Assembly (NCBI GenBank): GCA_016721185.1
Contig: JADKIP010000014.1
Location: 806,001-870,000, forward strand
Length of the DNA stretch: 64,000 nucleotides
Origin: Candidatus Dechloromonas phosphorivorans
GTDB taxonomy: Bacteria > Pseudomonadota > Gammaproteobacteria > Burkholderiales > Rhodocyclaceae
Reading direction: 5' to 3'
This document shows positions 42,172 to 49,852 of the stretch, piece by piece. The notes beneath the pieces are model-generated. The model was not told the DNA's origin. It was given only the letters and a program-made list of their open reading frames with translations, and did not search any database. Within the stretch, counting starts at the first letter, position 1. Every line of letters begins with the position of its first letter. Position numbers and translations under genes: made by a program.

Positions 42172-42417
42172 ATGCACACACCCGTCGTTATCCAATACCT
42201 GAAAAAGCACGGTCAGCTACTCGATTGGGAGATTGCTGCTGCCACCGCGATACCCATTGAGCAAGTACGCATCTCGTTGGCTGAGCTTTTAGCGCAGGGC
42301 GAGATATCGAAATGTAGCGTGACCAGTTTCAAGGATGGAAAGTCAGTTGAGGCGATTCAGTGTCGGATTTCAGGCTACTTTCCGCCGGCAGCCCCCGGCA
42401 GAAAGCCGTCGAAATAG
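42172..42417 (+). CDS. small winged-helix-like DNA-binding protein
   Basis: 81 residues with SD AAAGGAC before the ATG. Residues 1-48 read as a winged helix: VVIQYLKKHGQLLDWEIAAA, then IEQVRISLAELLAQGEISKC, followed by a beta wing and a flexible Pro/Lys tail. It resembles short FaeA/MarR-like regulators of betaproteobacteria whose targets are unknown. Stands alone downstream of the tRNAs. Confidence 0.65.
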   Translation: MHTPVVIQYLKKHGQLLDWEIAAATAIPIEQVRISLAELLAQGEISKCSVTSFKDGKSVEAIQCRISGYFPPAAPGRKPSK

Positions 42418-42434
42418 TTCAGGCATGGCGTCCG

Positions 42435-42692
42435 CTATTTTCTAGTGGCTCGCCACGCTTCCAGCTTGCCAGGTTCAATGAAGGTTTCCAGGCGGTTGAT
42501 ATTGCCGGGTAGCTGTCGGCCTTCCCATTGTTCCGTGGCCCAGCGTTTGACGTTGGCCTGAAGTTCCCCGTGCTCGATTGCATGAGCAAGCAGCACTTCC
42601 AAGTCATGTATGGATTCGTTGTTTGTCGAAAGAAGCTGTGCTGCCTGATGCAGTGACAGTTTTACATTCGGATCAGTTTTTTGTGTCTCCAT
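42435..42692 (-). CDS. small hypothetical protein
   Basis: 85 residues. Helical and charged, with LSLHQAAQLLSTNNESIHDL and a second part with GRQLPGNINRLETFIEPGKL. No membrane segment. The SD GGGAG lies about 7 nt before the ATG. I do not recognise the family. Convergent with the winged-helix gene and 92 nt after ilvN, so it may be read through from the ilvBN transcript. Confidence 0.55.
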   Translation of the reverse strand: METQKTDPNVKLSLHQAAQLLSTNNESIHDLEVLLAHAIEHGELQANVKRWATEQWEGRQLPGNINRLETFIEPGKLEAWRATRK

Positions 42693-42784
42693 CTCTCGCT
42701 CCCCTGGTGATTGAACTTCTGTCTTTTTCGATTGATTCGATTCAAGCGGGAGCCATCCCGCTTTTTGGCCACCGCTTATAAAAA

Positions 42785-43099
42785 TCAGCTGGATTGGAAA
42801 AAATGCCCCAGATCCCGGAACACCGTATGGTCGGCATTGTGTCGTCGAATGGTGATGACATCCTCGAGTTTTTCCACCTGTTTGATCATCTGTGGCAAAC
42901 GTTGGTCTTCATTGACTAACAGCCAGATTCGGCTCAGTCCGCTTTGACCAACAGGCAGGCAGAGTATGCCTTCAACGTTGTAGGTTCGGCGCGAAAAGAG
43001 GCCAACAACGTGTGACATTACACCGGGATGGTTATTGACGTCGATTTCGATGATGCTACGTGCGATGGCTTGCTCTTCCTGGCGGTTGATGGCGTTCAT
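42785..43099 (-). CDS. ilvN: acetolactate synthase I small (regulatory) subunit
   Basis: 104 residues from the ATG at 43099, which has GGAG 7 nt upstream and lies 1 nt past the ilvB stop. The ACT domain reads IDVNNHPGVMSHVVGLFSRR, YNVEGILCLPV and RIWLLVNEDQRLPQMIKQV, closest in style to enteric IlvN (isoenzyme I) rather than the longer IlvH. It binds valine and controls IlvB. Confidence 0.92.
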   Translation of the reverse strand: MNAINRQEEQAIARSIIEIDVNNHPGVMSHVVGLFSRRTYNVEGILCLPVGQSGLSRIWLLVNEDQRLPQMIKQVEKLEDVITIRRHNADHTVFRDLGHFFQSS

Positions 43100-43100
43100 C

Positions 43101-44771
43101 TCAGGCTCCAATCATGTCGCGGTTGGCGGCGCCGGGAGGCACCATGGGATAGACTTTTTGCGTAGCGTCAATGCTGGCGTGGATCAGGCAGGGCCCTTGG
43201 CGGCTAATAGCTTCCATCAACGTGGCGCAGGGGTTGCTTGCCTGATCGAGATCAATTGCTTGAATCCCGCAACCTTGGGCAATTTTGATGAAATCTGGCA
43301 TCGCTTTGAATTGCGAGGCAAACAGGCGTTCACCGTAGAACAATGTCTGTTGTTGATGCACCAGGCCGAGTGAAGCGTTGTTCATCAGGATAATTTTGAC
43401 ATTGACGTTTTCTTCTGCCGCGGTGACCAACTCCTGAATGTTCATCAAAATCGAGCCGTCGCCGGTAAAGCATACTACTGTGCGCTCGGGCTCGGCGATT
43501 GCGGCACCGATAGCAGCAGGTACGCCGAATCCCATTGTCCCTAGCCCACCGGAAGTGAGCCACTGTCGAGGTCTGCGCAGCGGATAAGCTTGCGCGACCC
43601 ACATTTGGTGTTGCCCGACATCGGTAGTGATGATGGCACTGTCGTCTAGGCAGGCGGCAACAGTACGAATCAGTCCAAAGTGTGATCGCGGGTTGTCGGC
43701 ATCCGGCAACTGCATCGGGAATTGATTTTTTAGGGTTTGGATGCGGTCAACCCAGTTTTTACGGCTATTTTGCTTGACGGCGGGGAGCAGTTTATTCAGC
43801 GCATCCTGCACGTCGGACTGAATCCCGATAAATGCAGTTTTGATTTTGTCCAGTTCTGCCGGATCAATATCGATGTGAATGATTTTTGCATTCGGGCAGA
43901 ATTGGGCCACCTTTCCGGTTGCCCGATCATCGAAGCGTGCGCCAATGGCGATCAGCAGGTCACACTCGTCGAGTGCCAAATTGGTATAGCGCGCTCCGTG
44001 CATGCCCAGCATGCCCATCGACAGCGGATGATCGACAGGCATCGCGCCAAGTGCCATCAGCGTCATCACGGTCGGTAGTGATGACTTCTCGGCCAGTTCA
44101 ACGGCTGCGGCAGATGCGCCTGAATGTATGACGCCACCGCCCAGATACAGGAGCGGACGTGCGGCCGAATTGATCAGGGCCGCGGCTTGCTCGGTCAACT
44201 CAGTGATTGTGGCCGGGGCGGGGAGGGCGCCGCCAGGTTCTGGCCAATGACTGATCTCGATTGCCTGAGTCTGCACATCCTTCGGGATGTCGATCAGAAC
44301 CGGTCCGGGCCGGCCCGAGGCGGCAATCTGGAAGGCGCGGGGAATGACTTCCAGTAGTTCCTCGGCGGAGGTCACGAGAAAGTTGTGTTTAGTGATCGGA
44401 ATCGTCAGGCCATAAGTGTCGACCTCCTGGAATGCATCCGTGCCGATCATGGCGCGTGGCACTTGCCCGGTGATGGCAACGAGCGGAATTGAATCCAATT
44501 TTGCGTCAGCAATCGCCGTCAGCAGATTGGTGGCGCCAGGGCCGGAGGAGGCGAGGCAGACCGCCGGCAAGCCGCTGACCCGCGCCATGCCCTGTGCGAT
44601 GAAACCTGCACCTTGTTCGTGGCGGGCTAGCACATGACGGATTACGGTCGACTGCCCAAGAGCATCGTAAATCGGCAGGATGGCGCCCCCGGGGTAACCG
44701 GTAACGATACGGATGCCTTGGCGTTCGAGCAGGCGAACGGTCATTTGTGCGCCAGTCAGTGTTTCACTCAT
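43101..44771 (-). CDS. ilvB: acetolactate synthase I large (catalytic) subunit
   Basis: 556 residues. The thiamine diphosphate motif is GDGSILMNIQELVTAAEENV near residue 435; the catalytic Glu is in ARHEQGAGFIAQGMARVSG. It condenses pyruvate (or pyruvate and 2-oxobutyrate) in branched-chain amino acid synthesis. SD AAGGAG lies 7 nt before the ATG. Upstream are an attenuator and a valine-rich leader peptide, the arrangement of enteric ivbL-ilvBN. Confidence 0.95.
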   Translation of the reverse strand: MSETLTGAQMTVRLLERQGIRIVTGYPGGAILPIYDALGQSTVIRHVLARHEQGAGFIAQGMARVSGLPAVCLASSGPGATNLLTAIADAKLDSIPLVAITGQVPRAMIGTDAFQEVDTYGLTIPITKHNFLVTSAEELLEVIPRAFQIAASGRPGPVLIDIPKDVQTQAIEISHWPEPGGALPAPATITELTEQAAALINSAARPLLYLGGGVIHSGASAAAVELAEKSSLPTVMTLMALGAMPVDHPLSMGMLGMHGARYTNLALDECDLLIAIGARFDDRATGKVAQFCPNAKIIHIDIDPAELDKIKTAFIGIQSDVQDALNKLLPAVKQNSRKNWVDRIQTLKNQFPMQLPDADNPRSHFGLIRTVAACLDDSAIITTDVGQHQMWVAQAYPLRRPRQWLTSGGLGTMGFGVPAAIGAAIAEPERTVVCFTGDGSILMNIQELVTAAEENVNVKIILMNNASLGLVHQQQTLFYGERLFASQFKAMPDFIKIAQGCGIQAIDLDQASNPCATLMEAISRQGPCLIHASIDATQKVYPMVPPGAANRDMIGA

Positions 44772-44810
44772 GGAGTACTCCTTGCGGTTGGTGGCTTAAC
44801 CGGCAGGCTC

Positions 44811-44846
44811 CAAAACAAAACCCCCGCCGGTTTGCGCCAGCGGGGG
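44811..44846 (-). terminator. ilvB attenuator terminator
   Basis: On the minus strand CCCCCGCTGG (44846-44837) pairs with CCGGCGGGGG (44830-44821) over CGCAAA, followed by TTTTGTTTT. It starts 25 nt after the leader peptide stop and ends 40 nt before ilvB. Confidence 0.88.
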
Positions 44847-44870
44847 TTGGGGAAAACTGTTTATTCTGCT

Positions 44871-44981
44871 TTACCCGATCCGCGGCGGCGCGTTCATAAC
44901 GACGCCTACGACGACTACGCGTACGACGACCGGCTGCACTGAGCAAACAGTATTTAAGCGGGCGGGACTGGTAGAGATCAT
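44871..44981 (-). CDS. ivbL: ilvBN leader peptide (IvbL-like)
   Basis: 36 residues from an ATG at 44981 (MISTSPARLNTV...) to TAA. The core VVVRVVVVGVVMNAP has nine valine codons among its first eleven residues and is strikingly like the VVVVRVVVVV-GNAP core of E. coli IvbL. Stalling of ribosomes on these codons when valyl-tRNA is scarce should prevent the terminator at 44811 and allow ilvBN expression. An overlapping frame rich in arginine (RSRRRRRYER) is a shadow. No strong SD. Confidence 0.85.
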   Translation of the reverse strand: MISTSPARLNTVCSVQPVVVRVVVVGVVMNAPPRIG

Positions 44982-45015
44982 GCGGATTTTTTCGGTGAAT
45001 TTCAGAATGATGAGA

Positions 45016-45044
45016 ACTATCGTCGACGCAAAAAAGAAAATCAA
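45016..45044 (-). promoter_or_regulatory. predicted ivbL-ilvBN promoter
   Basis: TTGATT (45044-45039) and GATAGT (45021-45016) on the minus strand are 17 nt apart. Transcription would begin near 45009, about 28 nt before the leader peptide ATG. Confidence 0.55.
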
Positions 45045-45146
45045 GCCCTTCGCTGACAGGGTTATTTGTGTTGCCGGCGGCGAAAACCCTTGTTTATGAT
45101 GATTCGCCTTTTTCAGTGCGGCATTTTTTGCCCCACGCCCTGATAC

Positions 45147-45171
45147 GAAAAACCCGGCCGGAGCCGGGTTT
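45147..45171 (-). terminator. terminator after the fumarase gene
   Basis: On the minus strand AACCCGGC (45170-45163) pairs with GCCGGGTT (45158-45151) over TCCG, followed by a T run. It begins 18 nt after the fumarase stop. Confidence 0.8.
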
Positions 45172-45188
45172 GGAGAGCATTAGAGCGA

Positions 45189-46721
45189 TCAGGCCTTGAC
45201 TGGAATCTTGCCGATCTTGACCTGCCATTCCTTCGGACCGGTTTCGTGAACGCTGATACCGGACGAGTCGACCGCAACCGTAACCGGCATGTTCTCTACA
45301 TCAAACTCGTAGATGGCTTCCATGCCGAGGTCGGCAAAACCGACGACCTTGGCCGACTTGATCGCCTTGGCGACCAGGTAGGCCGCGCCGCCGACGGCCA
45401 TCAGGTAGGCCGACTTGTTGTCCTTGATCGCCGAGATGGCGACCGGGCCGCGTTCGGACTTGCCGATCATCGAGATCAGGCCGGTCTGTTCCAGCATCAT
45501 GCGGGTGAACTTGTCCATCCGCGTGCCGGTGGTTGGGCCGGCCGGTCCGACGACTTCGTCACGGACTGGGTCGACCGGGCCAACGTAATAAATGACGCGG
45601 TTGGTGAAATCGACTGGCAGCTTTTCGCCCTTGGCCAGCATGTCGGAGATGCGCTTGTGGGCGGCATCGCGGCCAGTCAGCATCTTGCCGTTGAGCAGCA
45701 GCTTCTGGCCGATCTTCCAGGAGGCGACTTCTTCCTTGGTCAGCGTGTTCAGATTGACCTGCGTGGCGGACTTGAGATCAGGCGTCCAGGTGACGGCCGG
45801 CCAGTCTTCCAGCTTCGGCACGTCCAGCTTGGCCGGCCCGGAACCGTCGAGATGGAAGTGGCAGTGGCGCGTCGCGGCGCAGTTCGGCACTAGGGCAACC
45901 GGCAGGTTGGCGGCGTGGCAGGGGTAGTCGAGCACCTTGACGTCGAGCACGGTGGTCAGCCCACCAAGGCCCTGGGCACCGACGCCGAGCGCATTGATTT
46001 TTTCCATCAGTTCGAGGCGCAGTTCTTCCGGGCGGGTCAGCTTGGCGCCCGTCGCAGCTTTAGCTTTCAGCTCATGAATATTGACCGGCGCCATGATCGA
46101 TTCCTTGGCCAGCAGCATGGCCTTTTCCGGCGTGCCGCCGATGCCGATGCCGATTATGCCAGGCGGGCACCAGCCGGCGCCCATTTCCGGGATTTTATGC
46201 AGCACCCAGTCGACGAGGTCGTCGGAGGGGTTGAGCATGGCGAACTTGGCCTTTGCTTCCGAACCGCCGCCCTTGGCCGCGCAGATCACGTCAACATGAT
46301 GGCCGGGAACGATCTCGAAATGAACGACGGCCGGGGTGTTGTCCTTGGTGTTCTTGCGGGCGCCGGCCGGGTCGGCCAGCACCGAGGCGCGTAGCGGATT
46401 GTCCGGGTTGCCGTAGGCGCGACGCACGCCTTCGTCGATCATCTGCTGGATGCTCATGGTGGCATCCGGCCAGGTGACCTGCATGCCGACCTTGATGAAG
46501 ACCATGCCGATACCGGTGTCCTGGCAGATTGGGCGATGACCTTCGGCGGCCATGCGCGAGTTGGTCAGGATCTGGGCGATGGCGTCCTTGGCGGCGGGGG
46601 ATTCCTCGCGCTCATAGGCTTCGCCCAGCGCCTTGATGTAGTCCAGCGGATGGTAGTAGCTGATGTACTGGAAGGCATCGGCGACGGACTGGATCAGGTC
46701 TTCCTGTTTGATGGCGGTCAT
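45189..46721 (-). CDS. class I fumarate hydratase (Fe-S)
   Basis: 510 residues from the ATG at 46721 (GGAG 6 nt upstream). The alpha region has RPICQDTGIGMVFIKVG and GAGWCPPGIIGIGIGGTPEK, whose cysteines with the one in HHVDVICAAKGGGSEAK can bind the 4Fe-4S cluster; the beta region has GPVDPVRDEVVGPAGPTTGT. It interconverts fumarate and malate in the TCA cycle. The E. coli FumA/FumB type is the best match. Single gene with its own terminator, 14 nt after the YqhA-like gene. Confidence 0.93.
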   Translation of the reverse strand: MTAIKQEDLIQSVADAFQYISYYHPLDYIKALGEAYEREESPAAKDAIAQILTNSRMAAEGHRPICQDTGIGMVFIKVGMQVTWPDATMSIQQMIDEGVRRAYGNPDNPLRASVLADPAGARKNTKDNTPAVVHFEIVPGHHVDVICAAKGGGSEAKAKFAMLNPSDDLVDWVLHKIPEMGAGWCPPGIIGIGIGGTPEKAMLLAKESIMAPVNIHELKAKAATGAKLTRPEELRLELMEKINALGVGAQGLGGLTTVLDVKVLDYPCHAANLPVALVPNCAATRHCHFHLDGSGPAKLDVPKLEDWPAVTWTPDLKSATQVNLNTLTKEEVASWKIGQKLLLNGKMLTGRDAAHKRISDMLAKGEKLPVDFTNRVIYYVGPVDPVRDEVVGPAGPTTGTRMDKFTRMMLEQTGLISMIGKSERGPVAISAIKDNKSAYLMAVGGAAYLVAKAIKSAKVVGFADLGMEAIYEFDVENMPVTVAVDSSGISVHETGPKEWQVKIGKIPVKA

Positions 46722-46734
46722 GCGCAACTCCGGG

Positions 46735-47271
46735 TCAATGGTTTTTTTGCTGTTGAAGAGCGAGGGTCTGAGTCATGGTCTTGTCGACATAAGCCATGGC
46801 CAGGGCGGAAAAGAGGAAGACGACATGGATGATGACCTGCCATTGCAACGTGTGGCCTGACAGATTGTTGGCATTGATGAAACTTTTGAGCAGGTGAATC
46901 GACGAGATACCGATTATGGCCGTCGAAAGCTTGATCTTGAGCACGCCGGCATTGACGTGCGACAGCCATTCCGGCTGATCCGGATGATCATCGAGATCGA
47001 GCCTGGAAACGAAGGTTTCGTAACCGCCGACGATAACCATGACCAGTAGATTGGCGATCATCACGACATCGATCAACCCGAGGACGGCCAGCATCACATC
47101 GGTTTCGGTGATGTGTGCAGCATCGATGGCGCTGTGTACCAGATGGCTCAATTCGACCATGAACAGCCAGCAGTAGACGATCTGGGCGACGATCAAACCG
47201 AGGTAGAGAGGCGCCTGGATCCAGCGGCTGGCGAAGATGAACGATTCCAGATATTTGATGGGCGTGCGCAT
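46735..47271 (-). CDS. YqhA/UPF0114-family membrane protein
   Basis: 178 residues with four hydrophobic segments (about 15-37, 60-83, 104-125 and 137-157). The start MRTPIKYLESFIFASRWIQA and VGGYETFVSRLDLDDHPDQP are typical of UPF0114. Function is not established. Two charged loops separate the helices. Directly upstream of the fumarase gene (gap 14 nt), probably co-transcribed. Confidence 0.87.
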   Translation of the reverse strand: MRTPIKYLESFIFASRWIQAPLYLGLIVAQIVYCWLFMVELSHLVHSAIDAAHITETDVMLAVLGLIDVVMIANLLVMVIVGGYETFVSRLDLDDHPDQPEWLSHVNAGVLKIKLSTAIIGISSIHLLKSFINANNLSGHTLQWQVIIHVVFLFSALAMAYVDKTMTQTLALQQQKNH

Positions 47272-47520
47272 GTTTTCCGGTAGGGATTGGGGACTGGGGA
47301 TGTTATCACGGCAGCGGGGTATCTCAGGATTGAGACCAAATGTTGCGCTGCAGCGTGATTTCGTAAGCGGTTTGTAAGAATATCTGCGTCTAATGCCGCC
47401 TGATCACTGGTGAGGGGGTTTGCAGGACACCAGTATGGGCGGCTTTATATTCCCGGGGCCCCACCCGGGACCATCGGTTGTTTCAACATGATTTTGCGAA
47501 GTTCCGCAGAGGAGAAGAAT

Positions 47521-49482
47521 ATGTCGAATGAGTCCGTGCAGATGATTTATCCGTCCGAGGAAATGGTCAAGAATGCAGCGGTTTCCGGGATGGACGCCTA
47601 TCGGGCGCTGTGCGCGGAAGCGGATGCAGACTATCCGGAGTTCTGGGCCAAACGTGCCCGTGAAATGATTACCTGGAAGCAGCCGTTTACCCAGTCATTG
47701 GATGAGTCCAATGCTCCGTTTTTCAAGTGGTTTGCCGATGGCAAGCTCAACGTTTCATACAACTGTCTTGACCGTCAGGTTGAAGCCGGCCTGGGTGACA
47801 AGGTTGCGATCATCTTTGAGGCCGACAACGGCGAAGTAACCAAGGTTACTTACAAGGAAATGCTCTCCAGGGTTGCCAAGCTCGCCAATGCCTTGCGTGG
47901 CATGGGTATCAAGAAGGGTGATCGCGTTGTCATCTACATGCCGATGACGATCGAAGGCATTTGCGCCATGCAGGCATGTGCCCGTCTGGGTGCGATCCAT
48001 TCCATCGTTTTCGGTGGCTTCTCGGCCCAGTCCCTGCGTGACCGCATGCATGACGCCGGCGCTGTTGCCCTGATCACCTCCGACGGCCAGTACCGCGGCG
48101 GCAAGGCCATTCCGCTCAAGCCGATCGCTGACGAAGCTTTCGCCATGGGTGGTTGCGAGGCCGTCAAGAACGTTATCGTCCTTAAGCGCACCGGCGCCGA
48201 AGTCAATATGCTCGCTGGCCGTGACTCGTGGATGCATGACGTGGTTGCCAACCAGTCCGACGTTTGCGAACCGGAATGGGTCGAAGCCGAACACCCGCTG
48301 TTCCTGCTTTACACCTCGGGTTCCACCGGCAAGCCGAAGGGTGTTCAGCACTCCACCGGCGGCTACCTGCTGCACGCCATCATGACCATGAAGTGGACCT
48401 TCGACATCAAGCCGACGGACGTCTTCTGGTGTACGGCCGACATCGGCTGGGTGACCGGCCATACCTACATCACCTATGGCCCGCTCGCCTGCGGCGCAAC
48501 CGAAGTGGTTTTCGAAGGCGTTCCGACCTACCCGGATGCCGGCCGCTTCTGGAAGATGATCCAGGATCACAAGGTCTCGGTCTTCTACACCGCACCGACC
48601 GCCATCCGTTCGCTGATCAAGTCCTCCGATACCACCCCGGCTGTGCATCCGAAGAGCTATGACCTGTCTTCGCTGCGCATCCTCGGTTCGGTCGGCGAGC
48701 CGATCAATCCGACGGCATGGACGTGGTACTACGAGAATGTTGGCGGCAGCCGTTGCCCGATCGTCGATACCTTCTGGCAAACCGAAACCGGCGGTCACAT
48801 GATAACCCCGCTGCCGGGCGCAACGCCGCTGGTTCCTGGTTCCTGCACCCTGCCGTTCCCGGGCATCCAGTTCGCCGTGGTCGATGAGACCGGCGCCGAT
48901 TTGCCGTGGGGCCAGGGCGGTATCCTGGTTTGCAAGAAGCCGTGGCCGTCGATGATTCGCACGATTTGGCAAGACGACGACCGTTTCGTCAAGTCTTACT
49001 ACCCGGCTGACTTCCAGGGCAAGTACTACTTGGCGGGCGACGGCGCGATCCGCGACAAGGACACTGGCTACTTCACCATCACCGGCCGTATCGATGACGT
49101 GCTGAACGTTTCCGGTCACCGCATGGGGACGATGGAAATCGAATCCGCACTGGTTGCCAACCCGATGGTTGCCGAGGCTGCCGTTGTTGGCCGCCCGGAC
49201 GACCTGACCGGTGAAGCCATCGTCGCCTTCGTCGTGCTCAAGGGTCAGCGCCCGACCGGTGACGACGCCAAGCGCATCATCAAGGAACTGTCTGACTGGG
49301 TGGGCAAGGAAATCGGTCCGATCGCCAAGCCGAAGGATATTCGTTTCGGTGACAACCTGCCGAAAACCCGTTCGGGCAAGATCATGCGTCGTTTGCTGCG
49401 TGGCCTGGCCAAGGGCGAGGAACTGACGCAAGACACCTCGACGCTGGAAAATCCGGCCATTCTGGAACAGCTCAAGGGCTAA
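47521..49482 (+). CDS. acs: acetyl-CoA synthetase
   Basis: 653 residues from the ATG at 47521, supported by the SD GAGGAG 7 nt upstream. ATP-binding signature YTSGSTGKPKGVQHSTGGYL; DTFWQTETGGH and WVTGHTYITYGPLACGAT are Acs-specific; PKTRSGKIMRRLLR contains Lys620, the residue acetylated to inactivate Acs. It activates acetate via acetyl-AMP. The 249-nt region upstream has a CCCGGG/CCCGGG hairpin near 47453-47472. The downstream sensor operon makes regulation by acetate-related signalling plausible. Confidence 0.97.
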   Translation: MSNESVQMIYPSEEMVKNAAVSGMDAYRALCAEADADYPEFWAKRAREMITWKQPFTQSLDESNAPFFKWFADGKLNVSYNCLDRQVEAGLGDKVAIIFEADNGEVTKVTYKEMLSRVAKLANALRGMGIKKGDRVVIYMPMTIEGICAMQACARLGAIHSIVFGGFSAQSLRDRMHDAGAVALITSDGQYRGGKAIPLKPIADEAFAMGGCEAVKNVIVLKRTGAEVNMLAGRDSWMHDVVANQSDVCEPEWVEAEHPLFLLYTSGSTGKPKGVQHSTGGYLLHAIMTMKWTFDIKPTDVFWCTADIGWVTGHTYITYGPLACGATEVVFEGVPTYPDAGRFWKMIQDHKVSVFYTAPTAIRSLIKSSDTTPAVHPKSYDLSSLRILGSVGEPINPTAWTWYYENVGGSRCPIVDTFWQTETGGHMITPLPGATPLVPGSCTLPFPGIQFAVVDETGADLPWGQGGILVCKKPWPSMIRTIWQDDDRFVKSYYPADFQGKYYLAGDGAIRDKDTGYFTITGRIDDVLNVSGHRMGTMEIESALVANPMVAEAAVVGRPDDLTGEAIVAFVVLKGQRPTGDDAKRIIKELSDWVGKEIGPIAKPKDIRFGDNLPKTRSGKIMRRLLRGLAKGEELTQDTSTLENPAILEQLKG

Positions 49483-49552
49483 TTCCGGCGCAGGCCAAGG
49501 AGGCGGCGAGCTTGCCACGCTGCCTCCAACAAATATAGGCAAGGAGGAGACA

Positions 49553-49648
49553 ATGGTCGCCCAAAAGGTGACCTCCCGTGTGGTCGTATTAGTAGACTGC
49601 ATGCCAACAACGGCTGGCACGCTTGCGTGTCAGCCGTTTTCTTTTTAG
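49553..49648 (+). CDS. possible 31-codon leader ORF overlapping the acs terminator
   Basis: The ATG has a strong SD (AAGGAGGAG) 5 nt upstream. The peptide runs from MVAQKVTSRVVVLVDCMPTT to a final QPFSF; its last codons are encoded by the hairpin and T run at 49609-49646, and its TAG provides part of the SD (AGGAG) of the next gene. Such a layout suggests that translating ribosomes would melt the terminator and couple to the downstream operon. No peptide family recognised. Confidence 0.4.
   Translation: MVAQKVTSRVVVLVDCMPTTAGTLACQPFSF
49609..49646 (+). terminator. terminator between acs and the sensor operon
   Basis: AACGGCTG (49609-49616) pairs with CAGCCGTT (49631-49638); an inner CACG/CGTG stem extends it; TTTTCTTTTT follows. 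It separates acs from the signalling operon, 12 nt before the next GTG. Confidence 0.85.
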
Positions 49649-49657
49649 GAGCGCTAA

Positions 49658-49852
49658 GTGAAAAGAGCCAGTCCCGTTCGGCAACGACTTGCTGCGCTTG
49701 GCTTGCTTGGCGTGCCGTTGCTGACTTACCCCTTGCTCAGTTTGCCGGGCGGTAACCTGGCAGGTATTCCGGCAACTTATTTTTATTTGTTTGGCGTTTG
49801 GGCTGGCTTGATTGCGTTGGCAGCCTGGGTTGCCGAACGGCGGGGAAAATAA
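49658..49852 (+). CDS. small membrane protein, partner of the symporter-kinase
   Basis: 64 residues from a GTG with AGGAG 6 nt upstream. Two membrane helices: AALGLLGVPLLTYPLLSL (about 12-29) and YFYLFGVWAGLIALAAWV (about 42-59), then a charged end (AERRGK). Small two-helix proteins are commonly encoded directly before sodium/solute symporter genes (as in yhdT-panF), and the next gene follows without any gap. Role as an accessory subunit is inferred. Confidence 0.7.
   Translation: MKRASPVRQRLAALGLLGVPLLTYPLLSLPGGNLAGIPATYFYLFGVWAGLIALAAWVAERRGK

Noticed and set aside
44764..44946. 60-residue Arg-rich frame (RSRRRRRYER)
   Set aside because: Its TTG start and Arg run come from reading the valine codons of the ilvBN leader peptide in another frame; it also crosses the attenuator hairpin.
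47755..49620. 621-residue minus-strand frame
   Set aside because: Fully antisense to acs, whose motifs are intact; no family motif or SD on the minus strand.
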